From Frateuria flava (lineage in GTDB: Bacteria; Pseudomonadota; Gammaproteobacteria; Xanthomonadales; Rhodanobacteraceae), in NCBI RefSeq assembly GCF_017837635.1, contig NZ_JAGJRS010000034.1, forward strand, positions 1-64,000: a stretch of DNA of 64,000 nucleotides, in the 5' to 3' direction. The notes beneath the pieces were generated by a model. The model was given only the letters and a program-made list of their open reading frames with translations, was not told the origin of the DNA and did no database searches. A program made the position numbers and the translations under genes. Each line of letters starts with the position of its first letter. Positions within the stretch are counted from its first letter, which is position 1. Below, one piece after another: positions 35,816 to 46,144 of this stretch.

Positions 35816-38125
35816 ATGAATCGTTCGTTGAAACTGTCGATGCTGCTGGCGTTGGCCCTGGGCAGCACCCAGGCGGCCGCACTCGAGCTGGGGCAGATCC
35901 AGGTCAAGTCGGCCCTGGGTCAGCCGCTGCTGGCGGAAATTCCGCTGACGCCGGACAGCCCGGCCGAGCTGCGCAACCTCACTGCGCGCCTGGCCTCGGC
36001 GGAGGATTTCGCCCGCGCTGGCCTTTCCGGCAACCGGCCTGACCTGCCGCTGCAGTTCAGTATCGTGGACGTGGGCGGTCGCAAGGTGATCCGCATCACC
36101 AGCGCCGTCGCGGTCAACGATCCCTATCTCGACCTGCTGGTGGAAGTGGACAACGCCTCCGGCCGCAGCCTGCGCGAATTCCCGGTCCTGCTCGACCCGC
36201 CGGGCACCGCGCCGATGACGCCCAGCGCGGGTGTGCCGCGTAGTACCGCGCTCCGCAGCGCCGCGCGTCCGGCCACGACCGGCTCGACCGCAGCCCAACC
36301 GGCTGCCGGTCGCGTGGCCGCCGGCGGGCAGTTCCAGGTCGAGCGCGGCCAGACGCTGTCGGGCATTGCCCGCCAGGTCGCGCCGGCCGGCGTGGATGCC
36401 AGCCAGATGATGCTCGCCCTCAAGCAGGCCAATCCGGATGCGTTCTACCAGGACAACATCAACGCGCTGAAGAGCGGCGCGGTACTGCGCGTGCCGACCA
36501 GTCAGGAAGCGCAGGCCATGGACGTGGCCGCGGCGATGGCCGAAGTCCGCCGCCAGAACGGCGATTGGCGCGCCCAGTCGACCGGCGCGACCACCACCGT
36601 GGCTGATGCCGCCGCACGTTCGGAAGCCTCCCAGGCGCCCGCCACCGCGTCCGCCGACCGGCTGGCGCTGGTGCCGGCGAAGGAAGGCGGCAAGGGGGCC
36701 GGTGCCCAGGGCGGCAAGGGCGATGCGGCCCTGCGCCAGGACCTGATGCGCAGCCAGGAAACCCTCACCACCCTGCAGCAGCAGAGCGCTGACCTGAAGT
36801 CGCGCCTGAAGGACCTGCAGGACATCAACGACAAGAACACCCGCCTTCTCGCGCTCAAGGACAACGAGATCGCCGAGCTGCAGCAGAAGCTCGCCGATGC
36901 CCGCAAGAAGGCCGGCTTGCCGGCCGTCGCGGCGACCGCCGCTGCGCCGATTGCCGCGCCGGCCACCGAATCCACCGCCAAGCCCACGCCGCCCGCTTCG
37001 GTCGCGGCGACGCCGGCCAAGCCCGGCAGCGTGGGCACGCTGGCCGCGGCCGGCTCCGTCGCGTCGGCGCATAGTGCCGCGGCGCCGGTCGTCAGCAAGC
37101 CGGAGACCAAGCCGGCCGCCAAGCCGGTCAACAAGCCCAGGCCGGTGACGCACAAACCCACGGCGCCTGCCGAGGAGCCCTGGTTCATGCAGCCATGGGC
37201 GTGGGCCGCGGCGGGTGGTGCTGTCCTGCTGTTGATCCTGCTTGCCCTGCTGGGTCGCCGCCGCAAGCCGGCCGCTACCCGCGCCGTGTCCACGGCGCCC
37301 TCGCTGGCCGATCGTTTCGGCGCGGCGCCGGATGCGTCCGCCTCGGCGAGCGCGGATCCGGATCAGGACGAGTTGCTCGACCAATTGGCCGAGCACCCGG
37401 ACGATATCGGTCTGCACCTGGAGCTGGTGAGCCTGTATTACTCCCGGCGCGACGTCGAGCACTTCGAGGCCGCGGCCGAAGCGATGCACGCCCACATCGT
37501 CGACCCTCAGCAGGACGAGTGGCAGGACGTACTCGCCATGGGCGAGGACCTGGTGCCCGGTCATCCGCTGTTCGCAGGCCAGGGTGCGCAGGACGCGTTC
37601 GATTCCCGCGAGGACGAGCGCCAGCATGCAGGCGAGGCGATGGAGCCGTTCGACCTCGACAGCTACGCCAGCCACGCCGAGGAAACCGACATCCACGATG
37701 AGCCGACCGGCGGCCAGCGTCCCCCGGTCAGCGAGTACCATTTCGATTTCGATCTCACGCCGCCGCGTCCGACCCAGGCCCCGCTCGCCGACAGCGCGGT
37801 CCGCGACGAGGATCAGGACGAGGACGAGGACCTGACCGTCATGCGGAACGTCGAGCCGGCACCGGTGGAGGACGCGACGCCCTCGACGTGGAACTTCGAA
37901 GAGCCGGTGAACGACACTACGGCCTCGGCAGCGGCAGCCGAACCGCAGGAGATGACCCAGAACCAGTTCAGCGACGACCCGATCGACACCAAGCTCGACC
38001 TGGCCCGCGCGTACATGGACATGGGTGATGCCGACGGGGCCCGCGCCATGCTCGAGGAAGTGATGAACGAAGGCACGCAGATGCAGAGGGATGCGGCGCA
38101 GCGCCTGATCGATTCGCTGTCCTGA
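35816..38125 (+). CDS. fimV: FimV/HubP-type peptidoglycan-binding polar protein
   Basis: 769-residue inner-membrane protein associated with type IV pilus and twitching and with cell-pole organisation. Signal peptide of about 22 residues, then the conserved FimV N-terminal domain (LELGQIQVKSALGQPLLAEI), a LysM-like domain about 170-225 (FQVERGQTLSGIARQV), a coiled coil about 300-365, an Ala/Pro/Lys-rich linker, one membrane segment about 460-476, an acidic cytoplasmic region and the FimV C-terminal motif at about 720-769 (PIDTKLDLARAYMDMGDADG). The asd-fimV-truA order is the same as in Pseudomonas. Confidence 0.93.
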   Translation: MNRSLKLSMLLALALGSTQAAALELGQIQVKSALGQPLLAEIPLTPDSPAELRNLTARLASAEDFARAGLSGNRPDLPLQFSIVDVGGRKVIRITSAVAVNDPYLDLLVEVDNASGRSLREFPVLLDPPGTAPMTPSAGVPRSTALRSAARPATTGSTAAQPAAGRVAAGGQFQVERGQTLSGIARQVAPAGVDASQMMLALKQANPDAFYQDNINALKSGAVLRVPTSQEAQAMDVAAAMAEVRRQNGDWRAQSTGATTTVADAAARSEASQAPATASADRLALVPAKEGGKGAGAQGGKGDAALRQDLMRSQETLTTLQQQSADLKSRLKDLQDINDKNTRLLALKDNEIAELQQKLADARKKAGLPAVAATAAAPIAAPATESTAKPTPPASVAATPAKPGSVGTLAAAGSVASAHSAAAPVVSKPETKPAAKPVNKPRPVTHKPTAPAEEPWFMQPWAWAAAGGAVLLLILLALLGRRRKPAATRAVSTAPSLADRFGAAPDASASASADPDQDELLDQLAEHPDDIGLHLELVSLYYSRRDVEHFEAAAEAMHAHIVDPQQDEWQDVLAMGEDLVPGHPLFAGQGAQDAFDSREDERQHAGEAMEPFDLDSYASHAEETDIHDEPTGGQRPPVSEYHFDFDLTPPRPTQAPLADSAVRDEDQDEDEDLTVMRNVEPAPVEDATPSTWNFEEPVNDTTASAAAAEPQEMTQNQFSDDPIDTKLDLARAYMDMGDADGARAMLEEVMNEGTQMQRDAAQRLIDSLS

Positions 38126-38143
38126 GGTTTGCTCCATTGCACG

Positions 38144-38174
38144 CGCGAAGGGCCGGCCATGCCGGCCCTTCGCG
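38144..38174 (+). terminator. hairpin after fimV
   Basis: CGCGAAGGGCCGGC (38144-38157) and GCCGGCCCTTCGCG (38161-38174) are perfectly complementary with a CAT loop, 18 bases after the fimV stop. No T-run follows, so termination may be weak or factor-dependent. Confidence 0.55.
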
Positions 38175-38233
38175 TGTCCGGCCCGCGTAGACTGGCCCGA
38201 AGTCTCTCCGTTTCCCGCGCCCGGAGCGGTTGC

Positions 38234-38251
38234 GGTGGGCTGACACCCACC
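38234..38251. repeat. degenerate family A palindrome
   Basis: GGTGGGCTGACACCCACC followed by CTAC, in the fimV-truA gap. Confidence 0.6.
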
Positions 38252-38285
38252 CTACGCTTCCCGGCTGTTCCGCAGGACCTCCCAC

Positions 38286-39053
38286 ATGCGCATCGCCCTG
38301 GGCGTCGAATACGACGGCACCGATTTTCTCGGCTGGCAGCGCCTGGCCCACGGCGTCACCGTGCAGGGTGCGCTTGAGCAGGCGCTCTCGCGCGTGGCTG
38401 CGCAGCCAGTCACGGTGACCTGCGCCGGCCGCACCGACGCTGGCGTGCATGGACGTGCCCAGGTGGTGCATTTCGATACCGAGGTCGAACGCGACATGCG
38501 CGGCTGGGTGCTTGGGTCCTGTTCGAACCTGCCCACCTCCGTGGCGGTACTGTGGGCGCAACCGGTGCCCGAGACGTTCCACGCCCGCTTCTGCGCGCGC
38601 AGCCGGCGCTACCGCTACACCATCCTCAACCGCACCGTGCGTGCCGCGCTGGACGCGCGCTACGTCACCTGGGAGCGGCACCCGCTGGATGCCGCGGCGA
38701 TGCATGAGGCCGGGCAGGCGCTGCTGGGCGAACACGACTTCTCCGCGTTTCGCGCGGTGTCCTGCCAGGCCGCGCACGCGCGACGCTGCGTGCTGGGCCT
38801 GGAGGTACGGCGCGAGGGCGAACAGGTCATCGTGCAGATCGAGGCCAACGCCTTCCTGCACCATATGGTGCGCAATATCGTCGGCTCGTTGCTGATGGTG
38901 GGGCGCGGGCAGCAGCCGGTCGCGTGGCTGGCCGAATTGCTGGCAGGGAGGAATCGCGACGTCGCCGGTCCGACTGCACCTGCCTCCGGCCTGACATTCG
39001 TGGGGCCGCGTTACGAATCCCACTGGGGCCTGCCGGCAGCGGTGAGTGCATGA
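38286..39053 (+). CDS. truA: tRNA pseudouridine(38-40) synthase TruA
   Basis: Isomerises uridines 38-40 in the tRNA anticodon arm. 255 residues. [17 protein letters not shown] opens the fold; the catalytic Asp is in [29 protein letters not shown] and [16 protein letters not shown] and [19 protein letters not shown] follow. Overlaps trpF by four bases. Confidence 0.96.
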   Translation: MRIALGVEYDGTDFLGWQRLAHGVTVQGALEQALSRVAAQPVTVTCAGRTDAGVHGRAQVVHFDTEVERDMRGWVLGSCSNLPTSVAVLWAQPVPETFHARFCARSRRYRYTILNRTVRAALDARYVTWERHPLDAAAMHEAGQALLGEHDFSAFRAVSCQAAHARRCVLGLEVRREGEQVIVQIEANAFLHHMVRNIVGSLLMVGRGQQPVAWLAELLAGRNRDVAGPTAPASGLTFVGPRYESHWGLPAAVSA

Positions 39054-39685
39054 TCCGCATCAAGTGCTGCGGCATGACGCGTGTCGAGGACGCCGTGCGC
39101 GCTGCCGAACTGGGTGCGGACGCCATCGGGCTGATCTTCACCGCGCGCAGCCGCCGGCGGGTAGATGTCGACCAGGCACGCGCGATCGCCCGTGCGCTGC
39201 CGCCGATGGTCACCACCGTGGCGCTGTTCATGGACGAGGATCCGGCGTTCGTCGATGAGGTGATTGCCGCCGTGCAGCCGGCGTTGTTGCAGTTCCATGG
39301 TGCCGAGCGTGACGACTGGTGCGCGCAGTTCGGGCGGCCCTATCTGAAGGCCATCGCGATGGGTGAGGGCGCCGATGCGGTGCCGCGCCTGCGCGCGTAT
39401 CCCGGCGCCGCGGGCCTGGTGCTCGACGGGCATGGCCTGGGCGAGGCGGGTGGTAGCGGCAGGGCGTTCGACTGGTCGCTGATGCCGCGCGACCTGGGGC
39501 AGCCGTTGATCCTTGCCGGTGGCCTGCACCCGGGCAACGTGGCCGAAGCGATCCGCGTCGCACGTCCGTGGGGCGTGGATGTGTCCAGCGGTATCGAATC
39601 GGCACCGGGCATCAAGGACCCGGGGCGGCTGGCGGCCTTCATCGCTGCAGCGCGTGCCGCAGATGGGCATGTCCAGGGCGTTTGA
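39050..39685 (+). CDS. trpF: phosphoribosylanthranilate isomerase
   Basis: Third step of tryptophan synthesis. 211-residue TIM barrel. [20 protein letters not shown] has the catalytic Cys, [13 protein letters not shown] and [17 protein letters not shown] follow, with the Asp of the second catalytic position in [12 protein letters not shown] overlap with truA suggests co-translation, the truA-trpF arrangement seen in many gammaproteobacteria. Confidence 0.95.
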   Translation: MIRIKCCGMTRVEDAVRAAELGADAIGLIFTARSRRRVDVDQARAIARALPPMVTTVALFMDEDPAFVDEVIAAVQPALLQFHGAERDDWCAQFGRPYLKAIAMGEGADAVPRLRAYPGAAGLVLDGHGLGEAGGSGRAFDWSLMPRDLGQPLILAGGLHPGNVAEAIRVARPWGVDVSSGIESAPGIKDPGRLAAFIAAARAADGHVQGV

Positions 39686-39795
39686 CTAGCCGCTGCAGCT
39701 CCTGCAAGGCTTCGGAGCCTGGAACCTGGCGGCGCGCGCGTCCGATGGTCCGCACGATCGCTCGCACGGGATGTTGCACGTGAGCGCCGCGTGTT

Positions 39796-40680
39796 TCAGT
39801 GCGCCGCCAGTTCGTCGCGCGCCCATGCGGCCAGGGCGTCCAGGCGGGTATCGCCCGCGTGGGCGGTCGCGAGGATCCAGCGTCCGCCCGTCTCGCGGAA
39901 ACCCCAGGGCGCCAGCAACCGGCCGCTGGCCAGGTCGTCGGCGACCAGCGGCTGCGGCGCGATCGCCACGCCCAGTCCCGCGGCCGCGGCTTCGAGCAGG
40001 AAGTAGAGGTGCGGCAGCGCCTGAGTCTGCTGCATGGATTCCGGCGCCAAGCCCATCGCGCGCGCCCAGTCGGGCCAGGCCTGTGGACGCGAATCGGTGT
40101 ACAGCAGCGGTTCGTCGCCCAAGGCGGAGGCGGGCAGGGCGCGCAGGCGTTCGACGTCGGGATGGCGCGGGCTGAGCACGGGACCGATGCGTTCGGCTCC
40201 CAGGTCGTACACCTGCCAGGACACGGGCCAGGGCGGCGCCTCCAGCAGCAGGGCGACGTCCACGCCAGCGAGAGATGTCGGTTCCTCCTGCGCGGCCAGG
40301 TGCAAGGTCAGGGCTGGCAACTCGTGCCTCAGGCGTTCCAGCCGCGGGATCACCCAGCGCGCGAGCACGCTGCCCGAGCAGCCCAGCACCAAGGGGGCGC
40401 CAGCCTGCTCTCGCCGAAGCCGTGTCCAGCTCTCACGCAGCTGGCCGAACGCCGCCTGGCAGCTTTCCTGCAGCGTTCGTCCGGCGGTGGTGACCCGGAT
40501 ACCCCGGCCCTGGCGGACGAACAGCGGCTGGCCCAGTGCTTCTTCCAGCGAGCGCACCTGCCGGCTCACGGCGCCATGGGTTACGTGCAGCTCCTGCGCC
40601 GCCAGGCTCATGCTGCTCAGTCGCGCGGCCGCTTCGAACGCGCGCAGGGCATGCAGAGAGGGCAGGTCACGCTCGGACAT
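39796..40680 (-). CDS. LysR-family regulator, probable trp regulator (TrpI-like)
   Basis: 294 residues. N-terminal winged helix-turn-helix (LHALRAFEAAARLSSMSLAA, LHVTHGAVSRQVRSLEEALG) and a C-terminal ligand-binding domain ending in ALAAWARDELAAH. It is divergent from trpB with 116 bases between. In Pseudomonas, TrpI is a LysR activator divergent from trpBA that responds to indoleglycerol phosphate; the same arrangement here suggests the same role. A perfect palindrome abuts its own start codon, consistent with autoregulation. Confidence 0.85.
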   Translation of the reverse strand: MSERDLPSLHALRAFEAAARLSSMSLAAQELHVTHGAVSRQVRSLEEALGQPLFVRQGRGIRVTTAGRTLQESCQAAFGQLRESWTRLRREQAGAPLVLGCSGSVLARWVIPRLERLRHELPALTLHLAAQEEPTSLAGVDVALLLEAPPWPVSWQVYDLGAERIGPVLSPRHPDVERLRALPASALGDEPLLYTDSRPQAWPDWARAMGLAPESMQQTQALPHLYFLLEAAAAGLGVAIAPQPLVADDLASGRLLAPWGFRETGGRWILATAHAGDTRLDALAAWARDELAAH

Positions 40681-40681
40681 A

Positions 40682-40700
40682 TTGTGAGTCTAACTCACAA
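40682..40700. promoter_or_regulatory. palindromic operator candidate for the LysR regulator
   Basis: TTGTGAGT-CTA-ACTCACAA has 8-base perfect arms and begins 2 bases upstream of the LysR start. A further TGTGAGT lies at 40748-40754, nearer trpB. This spacing of a strong dyad plus a second half site is usual for LysR-type control of a divergent pair. Confidence 0.65.
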
Positions 40701-40796
40701 GAGGGGACGAAATTTTCGCTTTTCCCCGCGCTTGGCCGGCACTAAGGTGTGAGTCTTTGAGCGGCGCCCCTGTCGCCGACATCTTGGAGTATCCTC

Positions 40797-42007
<1,211 letters not shown>

Positions 42008-42008
<1 letters not shown>

Positions 42009-43135
42009 TGCAAGGGCTCGCACGCGCAGGGATTTTCATCGTGTTGGCATGGGCCTGGGTTCCTGCCAGCGCCACGCGACCGTTGATTCCGACATGCGAC
42101 ATGCGCCATCCGGCGCATCGGAACCTGTCCATGGAGGCGCTGCTCCACATCCTGCGTGCAGGCTCTACGGAGGAGGCTCAATGCGCCGCGGGGTATCTGT
42201 CGCGCTTTGGCGCGCTCGCAGTTCCTGGGCTGGAGGCGATGTTGCACTCCAGTCGCGAGAGCGCCCGCGAGATGGCTGTGGCCGGAATTTCCGCGCTAGG
42301 TGACAAGGGGCTGCCTGCGGTACCGCAGTTGCGGCGGTTGCTCGACGATCCGAGCGTGCAGGTACGCAGGCGGGTGCTGCAGTCGTTAGTGGTGCTTCGG
42401 CCGCGCTCGCAGGCGTTGACCGCGGATCTGCTGGAGCGTCTGGCTCGTTCGCCACATCGCGATGGGGACGACTCGGGCCTGCTCGTCGCGCTTGCGAATG
42501 CGGGCGAACTCCCCCCGGAGGCACTCGGCCCGCTTACCGCGGCTTTGAAGGAGGTGCCTTCGTACGACGCGCCCGCGCTCGCTGCGGCCGCGGAGGCTAT
42601 GGGGCACGTAAGGTCGCCGCGTACTTTACCTGCGCTGGTGGGGTTGATCGGCCGTGGGCTCGAGGAGCGCAACTCGCGTGCACCCGTGGTTGTCGGTCAT
42701 TTCGGCGCTCGTGCGCTGCCACTGCTGATGTGGAGACTCGCCCTGGCGGAAAGCGAGCGTGAGCGCCGGGAGATCCGCTTCGCACTCCGCATTGCGCTTC
42801 AGGTCACGGAAAGTCCCGAACTCGCCGAGTTCTACCAAACCGATTACGTGCGACTGCTCCGAGAGCTCAAAGGTGCCGATTCCGTCGCCCGTGATCGGGC
42901 TCTGGACACACTCAACCGCCTCGCGCCTGCATTCTCGGCTTTTTCCCGTGGCGATCCCGTTTTCCCGGAGGATGCCTCGGTGCTTGCCAGAGCCCGGTGC
43001 GACGCTTTGCTCGCGCTGGAAGATGAAGCGCTGCCCGTGACGGCCGGGGCCGAACATGACCGGGTTGCGAAAACGGCGGCGGCACTGCGGGCAACCCAGG
43101 GCTTTGCCGTCACCTGCGCTGTTCCCATCTACTGA
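42008..43135 (+). CDS. exported HEAT-repeat protein between trpB and trpA
   Basis: 375 residues with a signal peptide (GLARAGIFIVLAWAWVPASA, cleavage near 22) and then repeated helical pairs: LSRFGALAVPGLEAMLHS, AVAGISALGDKGLPAVPQLR, RLLDDPSVQVRRRVLQSLVV and LVGLIGRGLEERNSRAP, as in HEAT-type scaffolds. Binding partner unknown; periplasmic location is inferred. Start overlaps trpB stop by one base and trpA begins 8 bases after its stop, so it is inside the trpBA operon. Codon choice looks less biased than in trpB, a possible sign of later insertion. Confidence 0.82.
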
Positions 43136-43143
43136 GACTTGCG

Positions 43144-43944
43144 ATGAACCGCATCGAATCGCGCTTTTTCCGCTTGCAGCAGGCGGGTCGCACCGGCCTG
43201 ATCCCCTTTGTTACGGCTGGCGATCCGGCGCCCGAGCACGCGGTGGCGCTGATGCATGCGCTGGTCGCCGCCGGTGCGGACCTGATCGAACTGGGTGTGC
43301 CGTTCTCCGATCCGATGGCCGACGGCCCGGTGATCCAGCACGCGAGCGAGCGTGCCATCGCCCGCGGCGTGGGCCTCGGTGACGTGCTGCGCTGGGTTGC
43401 CCAGTTTCGCCAGCACGATGCCGACACGCCCGTAGTGCTGATGGGTTATCTCAACCCGATCGAATTGCATGGCTACGCGCGCTTTGCGCAGGATGCCGCG
43501 AAGGCGGGCGTCGATGGCGTGCTGATCGTGGATTGTCCGCTGGAGGAGTCGGCCGTGCTGGAACCGCTGCGCGCCGCCGGCCTGCAGCAGATACTGCTGG
43601 CAGCCCCGACCACCGCACCCGCGCGTATGGTGAAGTTGTGCGAGGCGGCCCGGGGCTTCCTGTACTATGTGTCGTTCGCCGGCATCACCGGCGCGGCACG
43701 GCTGAGCACGGCGGACATTGCCGCGCGGGTGGCTGAAGTGCGCGCCGTGGCGAAGGCGCCGGTAGCCGTCGGCTTCGGCGTCCGCGATGCGGCAAGCGCG
43801 AAAGCGATTGCCGGTTTCGCCGACGCCGTGGTCATCGGCAGTGCGCTGGTCGAGCGCCTGGCCGGCGCCACGGAAGCGGACGAAATCGCCGCGCGGGCGC
43901 ACGCGTTTCTTGCACCCATCCGCGCGGCCCTGGACGTGCCGTAA
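43144..43944 (+). CDS. trpA: tryptophan synthase alpha chain
   Basis: Cleaves indoleglycerol phosphate to indole inside the alpha2beta2 complex. 266-residue TIM barrel. LIPFVTAGDPAPEHAVALMH, the catalytic Glu in LIELGVPFSDPMADGPVIQ, the catalytic Asp in GVDGVLIVDCPLEES, and VSFAGITGAARL are present, and VAVGFGVRDAASAKAIAGFA near the C-terminus. Confidence 0.96.
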   Translation: MNRIESRFFRLQQAGRTGLIPFVTAGDPAPEHAVALMHALVAAGADLIELGVPFSDPMADGPVIQHASERAIARGVGLGDVLRWVAQFRQHDADTPVVLMGYLNPIELHGYARFAQDAAKAGVDGVLIVDCPLEESAVLEPLRAAGLQQILLAAPTTAPARMVKLCEAARGFLYYVSFAGITGAARLSTADIAARVAEVRAVAKAPVAVGFGVRDAASAKAIAGFADAVVIGSALVERLAGATEADEIAARAHAFLAPIRAALDVP

Positions 43945-44048
43945 CCCGCGCTCGCTCCCTTTCGGGAACTGCCGGGTGAGGAGCCGGGGCCCGCGACCAG
44001 TTAAAGATGGTGCCGTCACAAGCGGCACATGGCTCCAACGAGGTTCCC

Positions 44049-44918
44049 ATGAACTGGCTCCAGAAAATCATGACCCCGCGTGCACGCACGCACAGCGCTC
44101 CGGCCAACAAGGGCAAGGTTCCCGAGGGCGTGTGGGACAAGTGCGGTGGCTGTGGCACGGTGCTTTATCGGCCCGAGCTGGAGCGCAACCTGATGGTTTG
44201 CCCCAAGTGCGGCCACCACCACCCGATCGGCGCGCGCGAGCGACTGTTGTCCTTGTTCGACGAGGGTTCGACGAAGGAGCTGTGGGCCAGCCTGGAGCCG
44301 ACCGATCCGCTTAAGTTCCGCGACTCCAAGAAATACCGCGACCGCATTGTCGCCTCGCAGAAGAAGACCGGCGAGAAGGACGCGCTGCTCACCATGAGCG
44401 GGCGCCTGAAGGGTCGCCCGCTGGTCGCCGCCGCGTTCGAGTTTTCCTACATGGGCGGCTCGATGGGTTCGGTAGTGGGCGAGAAGTTCACCCGCGCCGC
44501 GGAACAGGCGCTGGCGGAGAGGAGCGCGCTGGTGTGCTTCTCCGCCACCGGCGGTGCGCGCATGCAGGAGGCGTTGTTCTCGCTGATGCAGATGGCCAAG
44601 ACCTCCGCCGCGCTGGCACGCATGCGTGATGCCGGCGTGCCGTACATCAGCGTGATGACCAATCCAACCACCGGCGGCGTATCGGCCAGTCTGGCGATGC
44701 TCGGCGACATCAACATCGGCGAGCCGAAGGCACTGATCGGCTTCGCCGGCCCGCGCGTGATCGAGCAGACCGTGCGCGAGACGCTGCCGGAAGGCTTCCA
44801 GCGCTCGGAGTTCCTGCTCGAGCATGGCGCGATTGACCTGATCGTCGACCGCCGCGAGATGCGCGAGAAGCTCGCCGAGCTGTTCGGACTGTTGATGAAG
44901 GCGCCCCGCGCGGCCTGA
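44049..44918 (+). CDS. accD: acetyl-CoA carboxylase carboxyltransferase subunit beta
   Basis: Part of the cytoplasmic complex making malonyl-CoA. 289 residues with an N-terminal zinc ribbon ([12 protein letters not shown] and [12 protein letters not shown]) and the crotonase-like carboxyltransferase core ([40 protein letters not shown]). ATG at 44049 ([10 protein letters not shown]) is the conserved N-terminus. folC, which follows accD in many relatives, is not here. Confidence 0.96.
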   Translation: MNWLQKIMTPRARTHSAPANKGKVPEGVWDKCGGCGTVLYRPELERNLMVCPKCGHHHPIGARERLLSLFDEGSTKELWASLEPTDPLKFRDSKKYRDRIVASQKKTGEKDALLTMSGRLKGRPLVAAAFEFSYMGGSMGSVVGEKFTRAAEQALAERSALVCFSATGGARMQEALFSLMQMAKTSAALARMRDAGVPYISVMTNPTTGGVSASLAMLGDINIGEPKALIGFAGPRVIEQTVRETLPEGFQRSEFLLEHGAIDLIVDRREMREKLAELFGLLMKAPRAA

Positions 44919-44940
44919 CCATCGGCGTTGCCGGACGTTG

Positions 44941-44964
44941 CGATGCCGCCGCGAGGCGGCATCG
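44941..44964 (+). terminator. terminator hairpin of accD
   Basis: CGATGCCGCC (44941-44950), GCGA tetraloop, GGCGGCATCG (44955-44964) followed by TCGTTTGT. Perfect 10-base stem, 22 bases after the accD stop; the T-run is weak. Confidence 0.7.
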
Positions 44965-44982
44965 TCGTTTGTGCCACGCGTG

Positions 44983-45153
44983 TTTTCCACAGCCGATGTG
45001 GATGCCTTCCGGAAAACCCTGTGGACAAACCGCAGAGGCAGCTTTGCCGTCAGTCACTTGGCACACACTGATCAGTTTTTACGCAGGCGCAACTTCGCTT
45101 TCGCAGGTTGTCCACAAAGCTTGTGGAGCTGGCTGGGGTAAGCCTGTGGATAG
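44983..45153. promoter_or_regulatory. cluster of DnaA-box-like sequences
   Basis: Four 9-mers differ from TTATCCACA (either strand) at one base: TTTTCCACA at 44983-44991, TGTGGACAA at 45020-45028, TTGTCCACA at 45108-45116 and TGTGGATAG at 45145-45153. TCCACAAAGCTTGTGGA (45111-45127) is a 7-base inverted repeat containing one of them. The region has no gene and is less GC-rich than its flanks. Whether DnaA binds is untested. Confidence 0.35.
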
Positions 45154-45277
45154 GTGGCCTATCTTCTTGATGGGCAAGCACACCTCGACACGTTGCGCAG
45201 GAAGTGACCAACGCCCCGCATGACGCACGCGAACGCTGCCGTCATACTGGCCTGCCACGCCCGAGGAGATCCCACGC

Positions 45278-45709
45278 ATGAAACGGATGCTGTTTGCTGC
45301 TGCACTCGCCACGGCTTGCGCCGCCTCCTTCGCGCAGACACCTGCGCTACCGACCAGCAAGGCGCCCGCTGGCGCGGAGGCCTACATCATCTCGCCTGCA
45401 GATGGCGCCACCGTCGGCCGTGAAGTCACGGTGCGCTTCGGCCTCAAGGGCATGGGCGTGGCACCGGCCGGCGTGAGCAAGGACCACACTGGCCATCACC
45501 ATTTGCTGGTCGATGTCACCGACCTGCCGCCAGCCGGCCAGCCGATCCCCAACGACGAACACCACATGCACTTCGGTGGCGGGCAGACCCAGACCACGCT
45601 GAAGCTCGCTCCCGGCACACACACGCTGCAGCTGGAACTGGGCGATGCCAACCACGTGCCGTTCGCCCCGCCGGTGGTGTCCAAAAGGATTACCATCCAC
45701 GTGAAGTGA
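45278..45709 (+). CDS. DUF4399 exported protein
   Basis: 143 residues. Signal peptide (KRMLFAAALATACAASFAQ). The mature part matches DUF4399: AYIISPADGATVGREVTVRF, GMGVAPAGVSKDHTGHHHLL, PNDEHHMHFGGGQTQTTLKL and GTHTLQLELGDANHVPF. The His-rich motif KDHTGHHHLL and EHHMHF suggests metal binding, an inference. Likely periplasmic. Confidence 0.88.
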   Translation: MKRMLFAAALATACAASFAQTPALPTSKAPAGAEAYIISPADGATVGREVTVRFGLKGMGVAPAGVSKDHTGHHHLLVDVTDLPPAGQPIPNDEHHMHFGGGQTQTTLKLAPGTHTLQLELGDANHVPFAPPVVSKRITIHVK

Positions 45710-45731
45710 CGCGCACCTCGGGAGGTGCCGC

Positions 45732-46061
45732 ATGAAGCTGTTGTCCCTGGTGGCCGCCGTGGCCATGGCGTCGCCGCCGATCTGCGCAGCGGCCACCGTC
45801 TCCATGGACGCGCAGCAATCCGTCGAGTCGGGGGAGGCCCTCCAGGCGCCCCCGACCGCCCCCGGGGCGCACCGCCCGTTGTTCATCGTCAAGTTCGTAT
45901 TGCGCCGAGCGCCTGCCGACACACCGTCGATCGTGATCGACGATGCGAGTCCCCGGCTCGTGCCGCCAGGGAGTGACTTTCCTGCGGCGAGGCTGGGGAC
46001 CCTGGAGCGCGACCCCAATACGCTCGTGTGCTACGGCTGGGGCTGCCAGCGCAAACCCTGA
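45732..46061 (+). CDS. small exported protein, unknown
   Basis: 109 residues with a signal peptide (KLLSLVAAVAMASPPICAA). The mature part is Pro/Ala-rich with FIVKFVLRRAPADTPSIVID and a C-terminal CYGWGCQRKP holding two Cys that may form a disulfide. GGGAGG lies 6 bases before the ATG at 45732. No family recognised. It follows the DUF4399 gene by 22 bases. Confidence 0.6.
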   Translation: MKLLSLVAAVAMASPPICAAATVSMDAQQSVESGEALQAPPTAPGAHRPLFIVKFVLRRAPADTPSIVIDDASPRLVPPGSDFPAARLGTLERDPNTLVCYGWGCQRKP

Positions 46062-46144
46062 CTTGCCTGCGCCTCCGCCGGCACAGCTCAAACCCGGCAA
46101 TGGGCTAAAATCCTGCGTTTGCCCTTTCGCAGCCGCAGAATCCC

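Larger units (their letters stand above)
44919..45277. other. gene-free gap after accD
   Basis: This 359-base gap contains the accD terminator hairpin and a cluster of TTnTCCACA-type sequences (44983-45153). No supported gene. The sequence before the DUF4399 gene contains CGAGGAG as a ribosome site. Confidence 0.5.

Noticed and set aside
35735-38137. 800-codon open frame opposite fimV
   Set aside because: Composition is the reverse shadow of fimV; no motifs, and fimV is well supported by domains and context.
44983-45153. Chromosome origin
   Set aside because: No dnaA, dnaN or rpmH nearby and no AT-rich unwinding region; only a DnaA-box-like cluster is claimed.
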